Assembly: GCA_037953745.1 (NCBI GenBank)
Contig: JBAKBP010004309.1
Coordinates: forward strand, 62,001 to 126,000
DNA length: 64,000 nucleotides
Direction: 5' to 3'
From: Lithodes maja
Taxonomy: Eukaryota > Arthropoda > Malacostraca > Decapoda > Lithodidae
Shown here: positions 43,887 to 54,530 of the stretch, one piece after another
Layout of the letters: every line of letters starts with the position of its first letter
Position numbering within the stretch: position 1 is the first letter of the stretch
The notes under the pieces: generated by a model
What the model saw: the letters and a program-made list of their open reading frames with translations, nothing else
Database searches by the model: none
Told to the model about the DNA's origin: nothing
Made by a program: the position numbers and the translations under genes

Positions 43887-46571
43887 TTAACAAGTGTGAC
43901 ACTGTGACACCCATGACACGACACTCGCCTTTAGCCCAGGCCACCAGAAAAGCTTGCTCAGAGCTGCCTCCGTCTTACGTGCCCCCAGGTGCCCTGCCAA
44001 AGGCACATCATGAGCTAATCGCAATAAGCTCTCACGGCACACCCTCGGTACTACTAACTGGTCCACTAATCCTGACCCGCCATCCCACTTTTTCTTGAGA
44101 TCCTGATGTCTCCGATACAAGATCCCCTCGGACAAGAAAAAATCACCAGGCTGCGCATCCCCATCGCTCTCCAGTTCGACAGCACCATTACCACACGCCC
44201 TGACTTCAGGATCTTCCAGCTGCAAGGAACATATATCAGCAGGTGCGAGATTATCCAAGTTCATCTTAAATAATTTATTTCCACCTCCAATGTCCCTCTG
44301 AGCCATCCTTTCCTCACACTGCGCATAACGATGCTGTCGCAGAGTATCTTCCTGCCCTGCACCTGCACTAGCGGTGACAGGCCCCGGGGCCTCTCCAGAC
44401 TCTAACATAGGTGCCAATAATGAGTCACCAAGAAACACTGCCGGCTCAAAACTCTCCAATTGACCAACACTTCCCGTTTTCTTGTGACCTTTCCTCCGCG
44501 GCTTGATAGACTGAGGTGGTGGCTGCAAGGCTCCGGATGTCTGAGAACGTGTCACAACACACGCCATGGTTTGTACGCTACACTTCTCAACCCACTCCTG
44601 TTCCTCCCTACTAACGTCGGCCGCCTTCTCGGCAACGACCAAGGGTGAAACCTTAGAAGCAGGCACCGCAAAGTCGTTGCCGAGGAGGAGGTCGACGCCC
44701 CCAACAGGCAAGTTCTCTACAATTCCTACATCCAGCTCCTTCGCCACACCACCGACCTCCAGCTCCATCCGCACCAGCGGGTAGGACTTCGTAGCATTGA
44801 TCCCCTGAACTACCACCACCCGAGCAGCGTTAATCGGCCTACCAGTAAAGTTCTTTAACAAGGTCTGAGAAGCCCCCGTATCACGCAATAGCTTAACTCC
44901 TCGCCTTTCGCCAGCCCACCTCACAAAACCATGCCCTCTATGACCCCCAAAGACGTCGCGGACAAGGTTCGAGCCTTCCGGACTCTTGAACACAGGCTGT
45001 GTCCCAACCTCTGACGAACTACCCTTGGCAAACTCAGAAGATATAGGCGACACCCCTATGCTGCGGGCCAATGACACAACCTTGTTTGGTGGCTTGTTCG
45101 GACAAGCATTTGCAAAGTGACCCTCCTTGTGACATGCAAAGCACTCTTTACTCTTTGGTTTCCCTTGGGAGTGGGAGGTACCATTAGACTTCTTATACGG
45201 GACGGTATTTGGTTTATGTTCAGTTTTATTGTCAGTGCTACATGGTTTTGTGTATTTATGTGTATCCAAATTCTTGGGAGGGGGAGGGGTACAATCCTTT
45301 GCACCTGACTCACTCCTAGCTGCTGCTTCGCACCCTCGAATTAATGACAGTCGGAGGTCAGCCATTTCTGCTGCCTCCTGGAGAGTTCTAGGATTTTTTT
45401 CCTTTATATTTAATGTTAAGTCCCCGCCTGTGCACTTAAAGAACTGCTCCAAGAGAACCAGCTCACTCAACTCCTCAAAAGTAGCTGCCCTCTCAGAACG
45501 CAGCCAATGTCGTAGTTCATCAGACAAGTCCCGGGCGTGTTCTAGGAAGGTATTATCCTTGCCCTTAGTAACACCCCGAAACTTCAAGCGGTAAGTTTCT
45601 GGTTGTAACTCATAGGCCCGTAGCACAGCCTTCTTTAGCTCATCGTAAACTACACAGGACTCTAAAGGTAGTGCATCATACGCTTTTAGCCCCTTTCCTA
45701 GGAGTCTTGATGAAACTAATGCTGCCCACTTTTCCTGAGGCCACTGGTGTTCCTGACACTTCTTCTCAAATCGCATAAAAAACTCAGTCACACATGATTC
45801 ATCGAACACAGGAACTAGTTTAAGCAGGTGCGACAATGATTGGTCCCGATGTCTGTTACCTCCCCCAATATTTCGCCCTGTTACCTCCACTCGAGATCTC
45901 TCCAGCTCCCTGTCAGCCCGATACCTAGTAGACTCTGCCTGCAGTTCAGCCTCTCGTATAGCTGTTCTCTCTGCGGCCTCAGCCTGAGCTCTAGCAACCT
46001 CAGCCTGCACACTAGCCTGTCTCTCGGCAGCCTCAACCTGAGCTCTAGCCTGTCTTTCGGTAGCCTCAACCTGACCTCTAGCCTGTCTTTCGGTAGCCTC
46101 AACCTGGGCCATCTCAAGCCGAAACAACAAATCTGGAGTCAACCCTTGAGGAGGGGAAGGTGCATTTAATGGAGAGGGTCCCTGTGATTGAATTCCACGC
46201 TGCCATTGACCATCAACTTGGGGGTATGTACTAAATTCAGGCACCCTGACGTTTGATACGGGGGTAGAGTGGAGGGGGGGCTGGGGACCGGGGCCCCCAG
46301 TCGCCTCTCCACCCAGGTCTCTCCCTTCTAAACCCATTATCAAAGTCCTCAGCTGATCTTTCCTCATGCCACTTAAACCCTGGTGACCCTGAAGACCTGC
46401 CACACACTTTAAGCCATACTTATTCAGCTTCAACACCCTGGCAGCAGTAAGGGGCACCTCTAAAAATCTTCTAGCACCCTCCTCGCTATCGACTAGCCAC
46501 TCCACAGGTCTTTCTCCCTCCGAGCCCGTATCGTGACCTGACCCATCACTGTGTTCTGATGTATTAGACAT
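43887..46571 (-). CDS. gag: Gag-protease-integrase N-terminus, SCAN-like capsid
   Basis: 894 codons from the ATG at 46571. An acidic N-terminus is followed by a coiled coil made of 11-aa repeats (about 150-215: QVEATERQARG and variants). The capsid (about 245-415) includes LRHWLRSERAATFEELSELV and LVLLEQFF, with the same spacing as the vertebrate SCAN domain, which is known to derive from Gmr1-like gag. A zinc knuckle is CFACHKEGHFANAC (CX2CX4HX4C, about 477-490). Aspartic protease is LLRDTGASQTLL (about 560-572) with a distal LLLGNDF. The integrase HHCC zinc finger (HDVPLAGHLG ... QCHTC) is the last part, and the frame ends at a premature stop. The capsid packages element RNA, the protease matures it. 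Gag-protease is intact. Fusion of gag with pro in one frame is normal here. Confidence 0.93.
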   Translation of the reverse strand: MSNTSEHSDGSGHDTGSEGERPVEWLVDSEEGARRFLEVPLTAARVLKLNKYGLKCVAGLQGHQGLSGMRKDQLRTLIMGLEGRDLGGEATGGPGPQPPLHSTPVSNVRVPEFSTYPQVDGQWQRGIQSQGPSPLNAPSPPQGLTPDLLFRLEMAQVEATERQARGQVEATERQARAQVEAAERQASVQAEVARAQAEAAERTAIREAELQAESTRYRADRELERSRVEVTGRNIGGGNRHRDQSLSHLLKLVPVFDESCVTEFFMRFEKKCQEHQWPQEKWAALVSSRLLGKGLKAYDALPLESCVVYDELKKAVLRAYELQPETYRLKFRGVTKGKDNTFLEHARDLSDELRHWLRSERAATFEELSELVLLEQFFKCTGGDLTLNIKEKNPRTLQEAAEMADLRLSLIRGCEAAARSESGAKDCTPPPPKNLDTHKYTKPCSTDNKTEHKPNTVPYKKSNGTSHSQGKPKSKECFACHKEGHFANACPNKPPNKVVSLARSIGVSPISSEFAKGSSSEVGTQPVFKSPEGSNLVRDVFGGHRGHGFVRWAGERRGVKLLRDTGASQTLLKNFTGRPINAARVVVVQGINATKSYPLVRMELEVGGVAKELDVGIVENLPVGGVDLLLGNDFAVPASKVSPLVVAEKAADVSREEQEWVEKCSVQTMACVVTRSQTSGALQPPPQSIKPRRKGHKKTGSVGQLESFEPAVFLGDSLLAPMLESGEAPGPVTASAGAGQEDTLRQHRYAQCEERMAQRDIGGGNKLFKMNLDNLAPADICSLQLEDPEVRACGNGAVELESDGDAQPGDFFLSEGILYRRHQDLKKKWDGGSGLVDQLVVPRVCRESLLRLAHDVPLAGHLGARKTEAALSKLFWWPGLKASVVSWVSQCHTC
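45970..46125 (-). repeat. 33-bp coding repeats in gag
   Basis: Tandem 33-bp units ('agcctcaacctgacctctagcctgtctttcggt' type) encode the 11-aa coiled-coil repeats. The number of units is probably length-variable between copies. Confidence 0.8.
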
Positions 46572-46648
46572 GTTTGGGTACTGCAGTAATTATCACAGTT
46601 ATAGAATGTGCCTTATCTCCTATGCAAGTATGTATATACTAATGTTAT

Positions 46649-47093
46649 TTAACCCGTACAGCCCCAGCGACGCGTTTGACGCGGCGGCAATGTATGTAAC
46701 GCACAGCCCCAGAGACGCGCCTGGCGCGTCACCCTAATTGCGCCGACCGTAACCTCAGGTGTAGCCACTCAAGAGGGCTCAGATTTGTATGGGAACTGTG
46801 TACATATCCCACGCACCGTGCCGATGGTTGAAAACTCTCAAAGTCCACGTGCGTGCGCGTGAGCACGCAATAACCTGGTTTTTTGGGGTAATTCCCTTCA
46901 ATTTTTTACTCTTGTAAAATACGTTTTCGGGGGCTCTGTAGGACCATTCTTTAAGCTTTTTGAGCGGTTTTTAGTGGTTTTTCCTTCATTTCTAACCCAT
47001 TCGCTATTGTTTCTGGAATAAAACCATTTTTTGAAAACCGGCCGGGTTCTGGTGAACAAACAATACAAAACTAGCCGGGGCTCCACGGGTTAA
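46649..47093. mobile_element. TTAA-flanked CCC-ended element in the LTR-element leader
   Basis: 445 bp from TTAACCCGTACAGCCCC to the inverse GGGGCTCCACGGGTTAA, with TTAA at both ends. It lies between the primer site and the gag ATG of the Gmr1-like element. It contains GCGACGCG/GACGCGCC-rich repeats (CpG-rich) and no conserved ORF. Termini are piggyBac-like. Confidence 0.75.
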
Positions 47094-47210
47094 AGTCTTT
47101 AATGTGTTATATTGGTTGCTCAAAAAAAAAAACTCTATGTCCACTGTATTCCTCTAATCATAAGGAATCTCAAAACAAATGACCACTATATTCCTCTGTT
47201 CAGTAAATCC

Positions 47211-47225
47211 TATGCAAGGTCGCCA
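47211..47225 (-). promoter_or_regulatory. Primer binding site candidate
   Basis: TGGCGACCTTGCATA starts two bases inside the 5' LTR border on the minus strand. The TGG start fits a tRNA CCA end. TGGCGACC agrees with the tRNA-Arg-type sites known from mdg1/412, but the later bases diverge, so the tRNA is uncertain. Confidence 0.55.
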
Positions 47226-47227
47226 TT

Positions 47228-49112
47228 TGTTACGTCCTGGGATATATAAACACTGGGCTCTTTCTATTGGACTAGGTATGCGGCAACAAGCAACAACGGA
47301 AAACGCTAGATCCAACCCTTATCTATAAACCCAGGCAACAAACCACCCTAAACCGTCAAGACTCCTGCCTGGACAACAAGGTATCCTATGACTCAGTTAC
47401 AGGGTGCACGCACTATAGACTGCTGATAGTCAAGCAGGCTATATAAAAGATCACACAATTAAGTTGACTTAAAGCTTCAAGGAAAAGATAGATAACGGAA
47501 TTAAATTGCAGAAACAATTTAATAACAAACTAGAAGAAAGTACATTTAACGTTACGTTAATTAATACAACTAATCACCCCTGCGTGAAAGAAGGTGAAAG
47601 CAAACAGTCCTCAAAACATCGTACCGGTAGACAAGATGCTTCTAAACTGCATGCGGCTACTGTAGGATCTGATTCTTAGCAAAGAAAGTACCTTACGGAT
47701 TTAGAGAACTCTCAACTCATAAGCAGGAATAAATACTAGTGATAGGACCTACAGTGTATAATGGCATAGGTATAATTAAATAAAGGCAGCAACTCGCAAC
47801 ATAACCACATACAGGTGTGCTTCTCACTCTTAGTCAGGCAAGCCTGCTCGGACAGAGTCTCTAAGCCACACCCTGACTCACAATGCTCACAAAAACGGTA
47901 AACTGTGGCACAATAACAAGCATACAGAAATAATAAACCCCTAGCTGTTAATCTGCCAGGTGGCAGAGGTCTAGCTGGAAGGATATAGGCTTCGGATACC
48001 CGGGCTGAGCCACCTGCTCTAGCCTAGGGACGTTCCCAAGTCTGTGCGCCAAATTACTCTAATTGAAAGGGTGCTCTCTTGAGAGACTCAGATCGCAAGT
48101 ATCTGACTCTCTCCTGGCGACCCTAAAACAAAAGCAAGACGTGCTAGCGCAGTGCTGAGTGGACTAGGCAAGGGCCCTCACACAACACAACACTAGACAC
48201 ACAGGGACACAGACAAGAAAATGCCCCCAGACTCCCACGGGGATCCTAGTAAAGTCGTGCGGGTCCACAGGACTCGCACCAGCAGACTTTACTTAAAGGA
48301 TCGCAAAAAGCCTCCCCTCCGGTCTAGCCCCTGCTAACCTGACACAAGAACACACTAGCAAGCATGAAACCACCAAATATGAGACAACAAAAAAGCTTCC
48401 TAGCTCTCATTAACAATTACGTCTCTGCATAAGGCCCAAAATCCTATCTAGTTATCTGAGAGCTCGTCGTTAATACAATAATAGATATAAGGTCTATCAA
48501 GGGGATGGGATAATTAAATAGATTGGTGAAGTAGTGGAAGGAAGGTATACAAAGTAAGAGAGAAAGTTTCTAAGTGGGGTTAAGAGGGATAGATATCAAG
48601 GGGTCCGAAGGGTACGACAGTGAGGTGAGCTCTGAGTCTTGAATCTGTCTGGACCCCACCCTAGGCATGCAGAATACATCCCAGGCTTGGCAACACTCAA
48701 CACAGTTGCCGGGTCAAAATCGTCTACCCCGTGCGTGAGTCGAAACTAAGACTAACGTTACAATCGAATGCATATGGCAACGCTTCAGGCTCGTCCCAAG
48801 CTGGACTCTCCGCGCGAAGCAACGTCCCCCAGCCGGTCTCTCTCTCCCGCTCGTCTCCTCCCACTCTCACTAGACTTACATCTTATATATTATAATGAAA
48901 CAATCAACTATCGAGAATAAAATATACTAAGATGCGTTGGGTAAGAATAAGGGCAGCTACAAGCTGTGAAACAACATAAGAATATCCCAGACATTAGTTA
49001 CGTTGTCGTAGGATATATACTAAGGAAAAGCCTGCCGCCAGCCGGTTTCTAAACGGCTGGGCAGCCGACGCGCGCGCATGCCCGCACGTGGCTACTATGC
49101 AGAAGCGTCACA
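47228..49112 (-). repeat. 5' LTR of the Gmr1-like element (1885 bp)
   Basis: Same termini as the left LTR. On the minus strand it should contain the promoter and RNA start. The two LTRs differ by about 1.3% plus two indels. Confidence 0.95.
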
Positions 49113-49116
49113 CTAG
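49113..49116. repeat. Target-site duplication CTAG (right)
   Basis: Matches 39209-39212. Confidence 0.85.
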
Positions 49117-49246
49117 TAAACTTAACCCTGCCGGGAGTAGCTTTAACTCCACCGGGAGTAGGATCCTAGCACCTAGTAGGCTAGGTCCCATTCAGTGAGA
49201 AGGGTGTAGAGTAACTGAGAAAGCAACCAACCCTACGTCAGAGACA

Positions 49247-49726
49247 GTGAGGTTTAAGAAATTGCCGGAGGTAGTAGAACACTCCGTGGCACTACAGGAG
49301 GAAGTAGAACGGTCCTTGAGTTTACCGGAACAAAACGAGAAGGTGGAGCATAGGGAGAAGGTAGAGAAAGTACATACTAGGCCTCTAAAGAGATCCCGTA
49401 GTCAATGTGTCACAGCTAAACATTTAGATAATTTATTACAGAAAGTTTTGCAACAATGTGATATATCAAAAAGGTCTCGAAATACCCCCACAACGACGAT
49501 GGGAACTCCCCCTGTGGCCTCTGTGCTACCGCTCATCCCAGCCAAAATTAACGTACTGTCTCCTCAGAATACCCCCTTGGTTAACATGGAAGATACCCCT
49601 AAGGTTTCTGTAATGCAGCTCAAGCCAGCTAAAGTGAACGTGCTCACAACACCAGCTGCTTCCACGGCTCTAATACCTTCCAAAATTAGCACACTAGTAA
49701 AGTCGGCTGTTCCACGGCTAAAGTAA
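49247..49726 (+). pseudogene. Gag-region ORF of the DIRS-like element, after the LTR insertion
   Basis: 159-codon frame rich in Val, Lys, Glu, Pro and Thr, low complexity. It includes two imperfect repeats of a 'PKVSVMQLKPAKVNVL' type segment (about 95-135). It lies in the same strand and region as the gag-like ORF split by the LTR element. No catalytic motif is recognised. It may be the variable gag linker. Confidence 0.4.
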
Positions 49727-49740
49727 CTTCATGTCCCCCG

Positions 49741-50820
49741 GTGGGTACCATTACAGTACCCCCTTCCCAGACAACCCCTTATCATTGTTCAAACCCAGCT
49801 TTCCATACTATTTCAATAGATAAACAGCTACAAACAAAGGCCACTATCCCTCACTGGCAAGAATCAAATTGTTTCTGGTTTCCGGTAGGGCCAACAAAAT
49901 CGGGTTCTGAACACAGGTCCATTGCGGGGGAGATCCCAGTGCCACGTGAGTGGGTGATTGAGACCAATAAGGATAAGGAGTTCCGTGCTAAGGATACACA
50001 GGGTAGGATTTTAAAGGTACCAATTAAGGCTATCCCCAATGTCTGGAATTATGATTATTTTGTCTATGTACCTGCTCAGCTCTTGCCTCCTTCCCCAGGA
50101 GAGCTAATTTGTCCTGATTGCTCCCGACCTTACGGTGTACACGGTTATGATTCATTTAAAATAGACGAACCAAAGGTGGTTACTACTCCGGCGCACTTGC
50201 CGTCGGGCAATCAGGAATTGCTTCTGGGGCAGTTAGAACATGGTCCATGGGTGGACTGGGATACGGAGGCCCAACAGTTCGCTATTGCTTTAACGTCTCA
50301 GCCCTCCCTTGCTATCCCTCCTCCTAACCAAATTGAGTTTGATTTGCTAAGTCCACGACCGGGAGGTGTCTCTGCCTCCATCTTTGAATTCCTAGCGTCC
50401 CCACAATTATCACAACAGGACTTTCAGGACCCCTTCAATACTCCCCATCTAATTGATCTCCAAAGAGAGTATATGTTGCGAGATAATGCACATCGACGGT
50501 TTGCAATATTCTTACTCAGTAGACAAACGGCCCAGTCCATCTCTCGACCAGAAGAGTCTCAGACAGATCAAGGTATGAGTGAGACAATTAGGTTATTTCA
50601 ACAGCTTCTTCTCCCCCACCCGGCGAGATCAATCAGGGATATACGAACAGCCTTTTTGGAAGCTGTCCAGGCTAGGCAACACCTAAGACTCTTGAAAGGA
50701 TTGCCAGGTAATATTTACCACTTGGTAATCCTTTCTCCGGTGTTGACAGCGTCAAAAATGGACACTGAGACTAGGCAGGCAGTTCAACAGATGCGTAATC
50801 AGTCATTAACCGATGCATAA
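49741..50820 (+). CDS. Gag-like ORF, 359 codons, of the DIRS-like element
   Basis: Open frame of 359 codons, the longest intact one in the DIRS-like element. It has a CPDCSRPYGVHGYD Cys/His segment (about residues 130-145), a Pro/Leu-rich middle and an alpha-helical end (AFLEAVQARQHLRLLKGLPG). I recognise no enzyme motif. Position upstream of the RNase H remnant on the same strand suggests a gag or capsid role. The start is uncertain because no ATG with good context is visible. It may have been continuous with the 49247-49726 frame before a frameshift near 49727-49741. Confidence 0.45.
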   Translation: MGTITVPPSQTTPYHCSNPAFHTISIDKQLQTKATIPHWQESNCFWFPVGPTKSGSEHRSIAGEIPVPREWVIETNKDKEFRAKDTQGRILKVPIKAIPNVWNYDYFVYVPAQLLPPSPGELICPDCSRPYGVHGYDSFKIDEPKVVTTPAHLPSGNQELLLGQLEHGPWVDWDTEAQQFAIALTSQPSLAIPPPNQIEFDLLSPRPGGVSASIFEFLASPQLSQQDFQDPFNTPHLIDLQREYMLRDNAHRRFAIFLLSRQTAQSISRPEESQTDQGMSETIRLFQQLLLPHPARSIRDIRTAFLEAVQARQHLRLLKGLPGNIYHLVILSPVLTASKMDTETRQAVQQMRNQSLTDA

Positions 50821-51587
50821 CAGGGCAAGGAGAGATAGGTTATTAGTCTGCCAAGTTAGGATACAACTTCGACCATCACCAGGCAATCGTCGATCCCAGA
50901 CTATACCATCTCTTTAGATTCCAATGCTCTCTCTCTCTCCCGGGGCCTTGTAAAGGCGTGCGGATCCGAGGGTAGACTCCGTAACTTACACCCAGGCAAG
51001 TGCCAGGGGTCCCTACGGTAGTCACCGGGTTACGTCCCGGCGGACGTGGGCGAAGAAACACCTAACGGAGACCTCGTTTACGTTAGACGTACAACGTAAG
51101 GGTAGTCAAGGGTCAACGGCCAGTTTTCCTAGGTGTTGTTCCGGCCTAACCAACAAGCTATGTTGCCGCGTCCACAGTTACCTATTGCCACAATCAGACT
51201 ATAATTGCATGCGACCATTTGTACAACCAACCCCCTCCCCGGGGGGTGGGTGGTCATCGCATAAGTCAAATGTTCCTTTCACCCTTCAGGACATGTATTT
51301 GGTCATACAACAGCTTCCACTATAATATGATAACCTAAATCAGTAAGTTAGTCTGGCAAACTTTACGGCTAGGGTAGTTTCAAGGAATCAAAAGAGTGGG
51401 TTGGTTAAGACGACTGCCGGGTAGTGGCGATGTCAGTCGATACCATTGATTCCATGTCTCTTACATTATAATTCATGTTTAATCTCAGTGCCTACAATGC
51501 CCATATCCATTACATATAATTCATGTACTATCCCTAGGGTTCAGGGTAGACTTGGCAAAAGTCGCACCTTGTTACTATACGGGTAAT
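50821..51587. other. Decayed interior of the DIRS-like element
   Basis: Stop-riddled sequence between the gag-like ORF and repeat G, where reverse transcriptase would be expected. I could not recognise RT motifs. Confidence 0.4.
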
Positions 51588-51985
51588 CTATCTCTATCTA
51601 TTGCCGGACGCCTTACTCCCCTTACGAGGGTGGCCATACACAGAATGCCCCCAAGCGGACCTATTCCCTGTGAGAGGGACAACCCGAGCCAGTTTAGTAA
51701 AGGACTTACAGGATTGACCACTCAATTTAGGATCCGTCCGACTCCGAGGCCCTCTGTGTATCTTGTTAGCACTATTTTTCTACAGTGGTGTTCGGCTAAT
51801 CCATCCACTAACCTGCCTTACCCTTAGGTAAGCAGTACGGATTTGTATCAGGTTTACTCCCCTAGACAGGTTGCCAACCAAGGCTGACAAGTCCCATCCA
51901 CCCGGATTTGTATAAGGTTGTCTCCCCTAGATGAGTTGCCGACCAAGGCTAACGAGTCCCATCCACCCATCCACGGGTAATCCAG
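51588..51985 (+). repeat. Repeat G, copy 2
   Basis: Direct match to 36056-36432, with the same two ~65-bp tandem units at the end ('ggttgccgaccaaggct' in each). Confidence 0.75.
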
Positions 51986-52309
51986 TGGATAAAACGGGTC
52001 CAGGACACAACCAATCTTACTCTCAGTCAGAGTGTGGACAACCATAACAGATTTCGTGGGAAAGAGTTGCAGTTGCCACACATTCTAACACAACGAGACA
52101 GAGATGGAAACCCTGGTCGGTTCTCTCCCCTGGACGCAACTAATTGTAAAGTTGGGCCGGTTGAAAGTAAGAGATTAGTCTTGGAAAGTGACAATATGTT
52201 TCCCACTTTTGCCGGCGGGAAAATTATGAACCATTCCTCCATTAATTTGTAACTTACTAACGGTCTGGGCTAGGAAGGAAGTATGTCACTCATTAAGGAC
52301 GTGAGTTTT

Positions 52310-53040
52310 CTCTCCCGCCTATGGTATGGATAGACACAGATGCTTGAGGGCAATTAACTGGGTAATATCATCGAACCTAGACAACTTGGGTCAACGTCTT
52401 TAATCCCGAGACGCGAACTTTCATGTCAACAGACAAGAGCTTCTAACCACTTTGATTTTTCCATCAAAATCTCAAGGCTTCCCCTAAAGAGAAAATCAAT
52501 GGCCTTTAGAATGGATACTTTGGGCGCAGTACACTGTATTTCAATAGCAAGGGTCAACGAGGTCTTGAAAAGTTACTAGAATTGTCAAAACCGATTTATG
52601 CTCTGGCCGAAACTCGGAGCAGTCATCGGTATACATCTTATATCCTGGACGTAGAGAACATATGGGTCAACACGCTGTCCCGGAGACAGGGCACCGGAGG
52701 AAAATAGGCTCTCAAGCACAAACAACTCCAAAGAGATTGTTGCAGAACCATACCATCCACAAGTGGATCTATTCGCGTCCAGGGCCCCCTCTTCCTACCC
52801 CGCCGGAAAAGGCCGGGAGGGAGGTCCAAACGCATTGTTAAAGGACATGCACAAATGCAATCCTACCTATCCATTTCCGCCTCCAGACGCTTCACTCTTG
52901 GGTCAAGTAGTACGGGGGTTACCGGGACCTAGCCTCGCTGACCAGCTCACTTGGCCAGCTCAGGTGTGGGACCGCCATTCGAAAACATGGGACGAGCAAC
53001 CAAGGTTACTCCCGGTCTCGTACTTCCACCTAGCCAAGTG
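52310..53040 (+). pseudogene. DIRS-type RNase H and downstream region, degenerate
   Basis: Scattered matches to DIRS RNase H, in several frames: WIDTDA (like TDASxxGWGA), FHVNRQELLTTL (like HINxLELLA), QGSTRS (like NHQGGTRS) and ILDVENIWVNTLSR (like PGVDNxxADALSR). Then HPQVDLFASRAPSSYP (like xxEVDLFASRxNxQLP) and LLGQVVRGLPGPSLADQLTW follow. DIRS elements carry exactly this series after RT. Frameshifts and stops between the motifs make it a pseudogene. It is the main evidence for calling the surrounding element DIRS-like. Confidence 0.75.
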
Positions 53041-53900
53041 ACACCCTAGAGACCTCGCTGACTTTCGCCTTCTGAACATTCAAAATGCCGCAGGGCTAAC
53101 TCAGTATGGGGAGGGTTACACATATATTTCTTAATCAGTAGACTAGGTCTACCAGGTAACAATACCGATTACATAGGACAACGCTATCAACCTGGATAGG
53201 AGATACAACTCACACAGACTCATCAGTAACTTTGGGTTTTAATGTACTTAGAGTGTTTGTGTGAACAATAAGCGCTTTTCGATAGTGGCACTGAAGAATC
53301 ACTGGTCTGCCATTAGAACCCGGCCTATCCATACCACAGGCAGAGATAACAGGTTTCATGAGAGCATGTTTCAAACTACACCCACCACCATGTCAGCTCA
53401 TGCCTACCTGGTCGCGGGACAAAGCTTATTTTTGCTTCATTCGCGCAAGTATAATCATGTGCCGGATTTGGACTCATCATTAAAGGCTGTGTTCCGTATG
53501 GCTTTGGCGACAGGAAAAAGTAATTTAGCTGGCGGCAATGAGCAACGAACCTAATTGCCTCAGATTTGGGAGACTGAACGAACACTTACAAATCGCTCCG
53601 TCTCCCACTTTCATAGCAAAGAATGAACATTGTGATCAAGTGTTTCAGTATTTACAGTCCCGGCACTATAACGCGGATATACGCATCACTTTTGTGCCCG
53701 GTGCAAGCTTTCAGTTTATGAGGGTAGCACAACCTCAACAACCAAGTTTTTATGGGTCAACAGGACAGGTACTTGCATCACAAGAAGTGAATTAAATTCT
53801 TTACTTGCAGACTTCATTAGGGAAAATAATTCCGGTGTAGAGGGCAGAGCCTGTGACATCAGAAAGCGGCCGTCTCTCAATTTTTTTACAAAATTATTCA
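53041..53900 (+). pseudogene. Unclassified coding remnant of the DIRS-like element
   Basis: Two short frames (53261-53554 and 53538-53795) on the plus strand, overlapping and out of frame, with no motif I recognise. A tyrosine recombinase would be expected here. The Arg/His/Tyr catalytic pattern is not evident, so I do not claim it. Confidence 0.35.
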
Positions 53901-54229
53901 TTGATGACATAAGTTAACACTGAGTTGTGGCTACCGATCATACTTTCTAGACGCAATACCTGTCTGTGGCTCTGGATAAGCCAAAATTAACCTGAGTGAC
54001 GTTATGGCAACGGGCCTAGTTAGGCATTGTGCTATTATAAATTAAGTACCGGAAAGCCCAAAGACCCCTAGAGCCCCTCCGCCGGATAAGGTGATAAGAT
54101 CACGAGCTGTGATACTTAATAATTCGAGCTGGGTCTACAGCTCTAAAATATTTTTTTTCTATTTTGAAAATATCTATCATAGTTACAACTATATAGGATA
54201 AAGAAAATGTACAAATTATATGAAATGTA

Positions 54230-54530
54230 CAAATAGCTTTAAGGACAGAAGATATCATTCAAGAATATATATGTCCGTATCGACAATATGAACTGTAGTA
54301 AGTACTTCACTATCGACCAATCTAATTACACACGGGGAAACGGTTGCAAAATTATTGGTAAATCTTTTAACTCGCACGAATCTAAGAATTTCTTCTTCAA
54401 TCGAGTTGTCAACTTGTGGAATGGGCTTCCCCGAAACGTTATAGACTGCAGCACCGTTGATTCATTTAAATTCCGCCTAGACAAATATCTCGCATCAAAC
54501 CCGCGACTGACTGCGTTTGTAAATGAATAA
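54230..54530 (+). pseudogene. LINE 3' fragment (CR1/Jockey-type C-terminus)
   Basis: Frame carries NFFFNRVVNLWNGLPRNVID then SFKFRLDKYLA and stops. This is the 'FFxxRVVNxWNxLP...SFKxRLDxYL' end of many animal LINE RT proteins. It is on the opposite strand to the LINEs at 12-15 kb and 34-35 kb and belongs to a different family. RT itself is absent. Confidence 0.8.

Larger units (their letters stand above)
39213..49112 (-). mobile_element. Gmr1-like Ty3/Gypsy LTR retrotransposon, full length
   Basis: A 9.9-kb element on the minus strand: 5' LTR 47228-49112, primer site, gag-protease-integrase, then reverse transcriptase-RNase H, polypurine tract, 3' LTR 39213-41112, flanked by CTAG. Integrase precedes RT, which is the defining order of the Gmr1 group of Ty3/Gypsy elements and is otherwise a Ty1/Copia feature. 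The LTRs are unusually long at 1.9 kb. No envelope-like ORF. Three lesions in integrase make this copy non-autonomous. A TTAA MITE occupies its leader. Confidence 0.95.

Noticed and set aside
41436..46571. Envelope gene in the LTR element
   Set aside because: No ORF with signal peptide or transmembrane segment lies between RNase H and the 3' LTR.
53261..53795. Tyrosine recombinase of the DIRS-like element
   Set aside because: No Arg/His/Arg/Tyr pattern could be recognised in the short overlapping frames.
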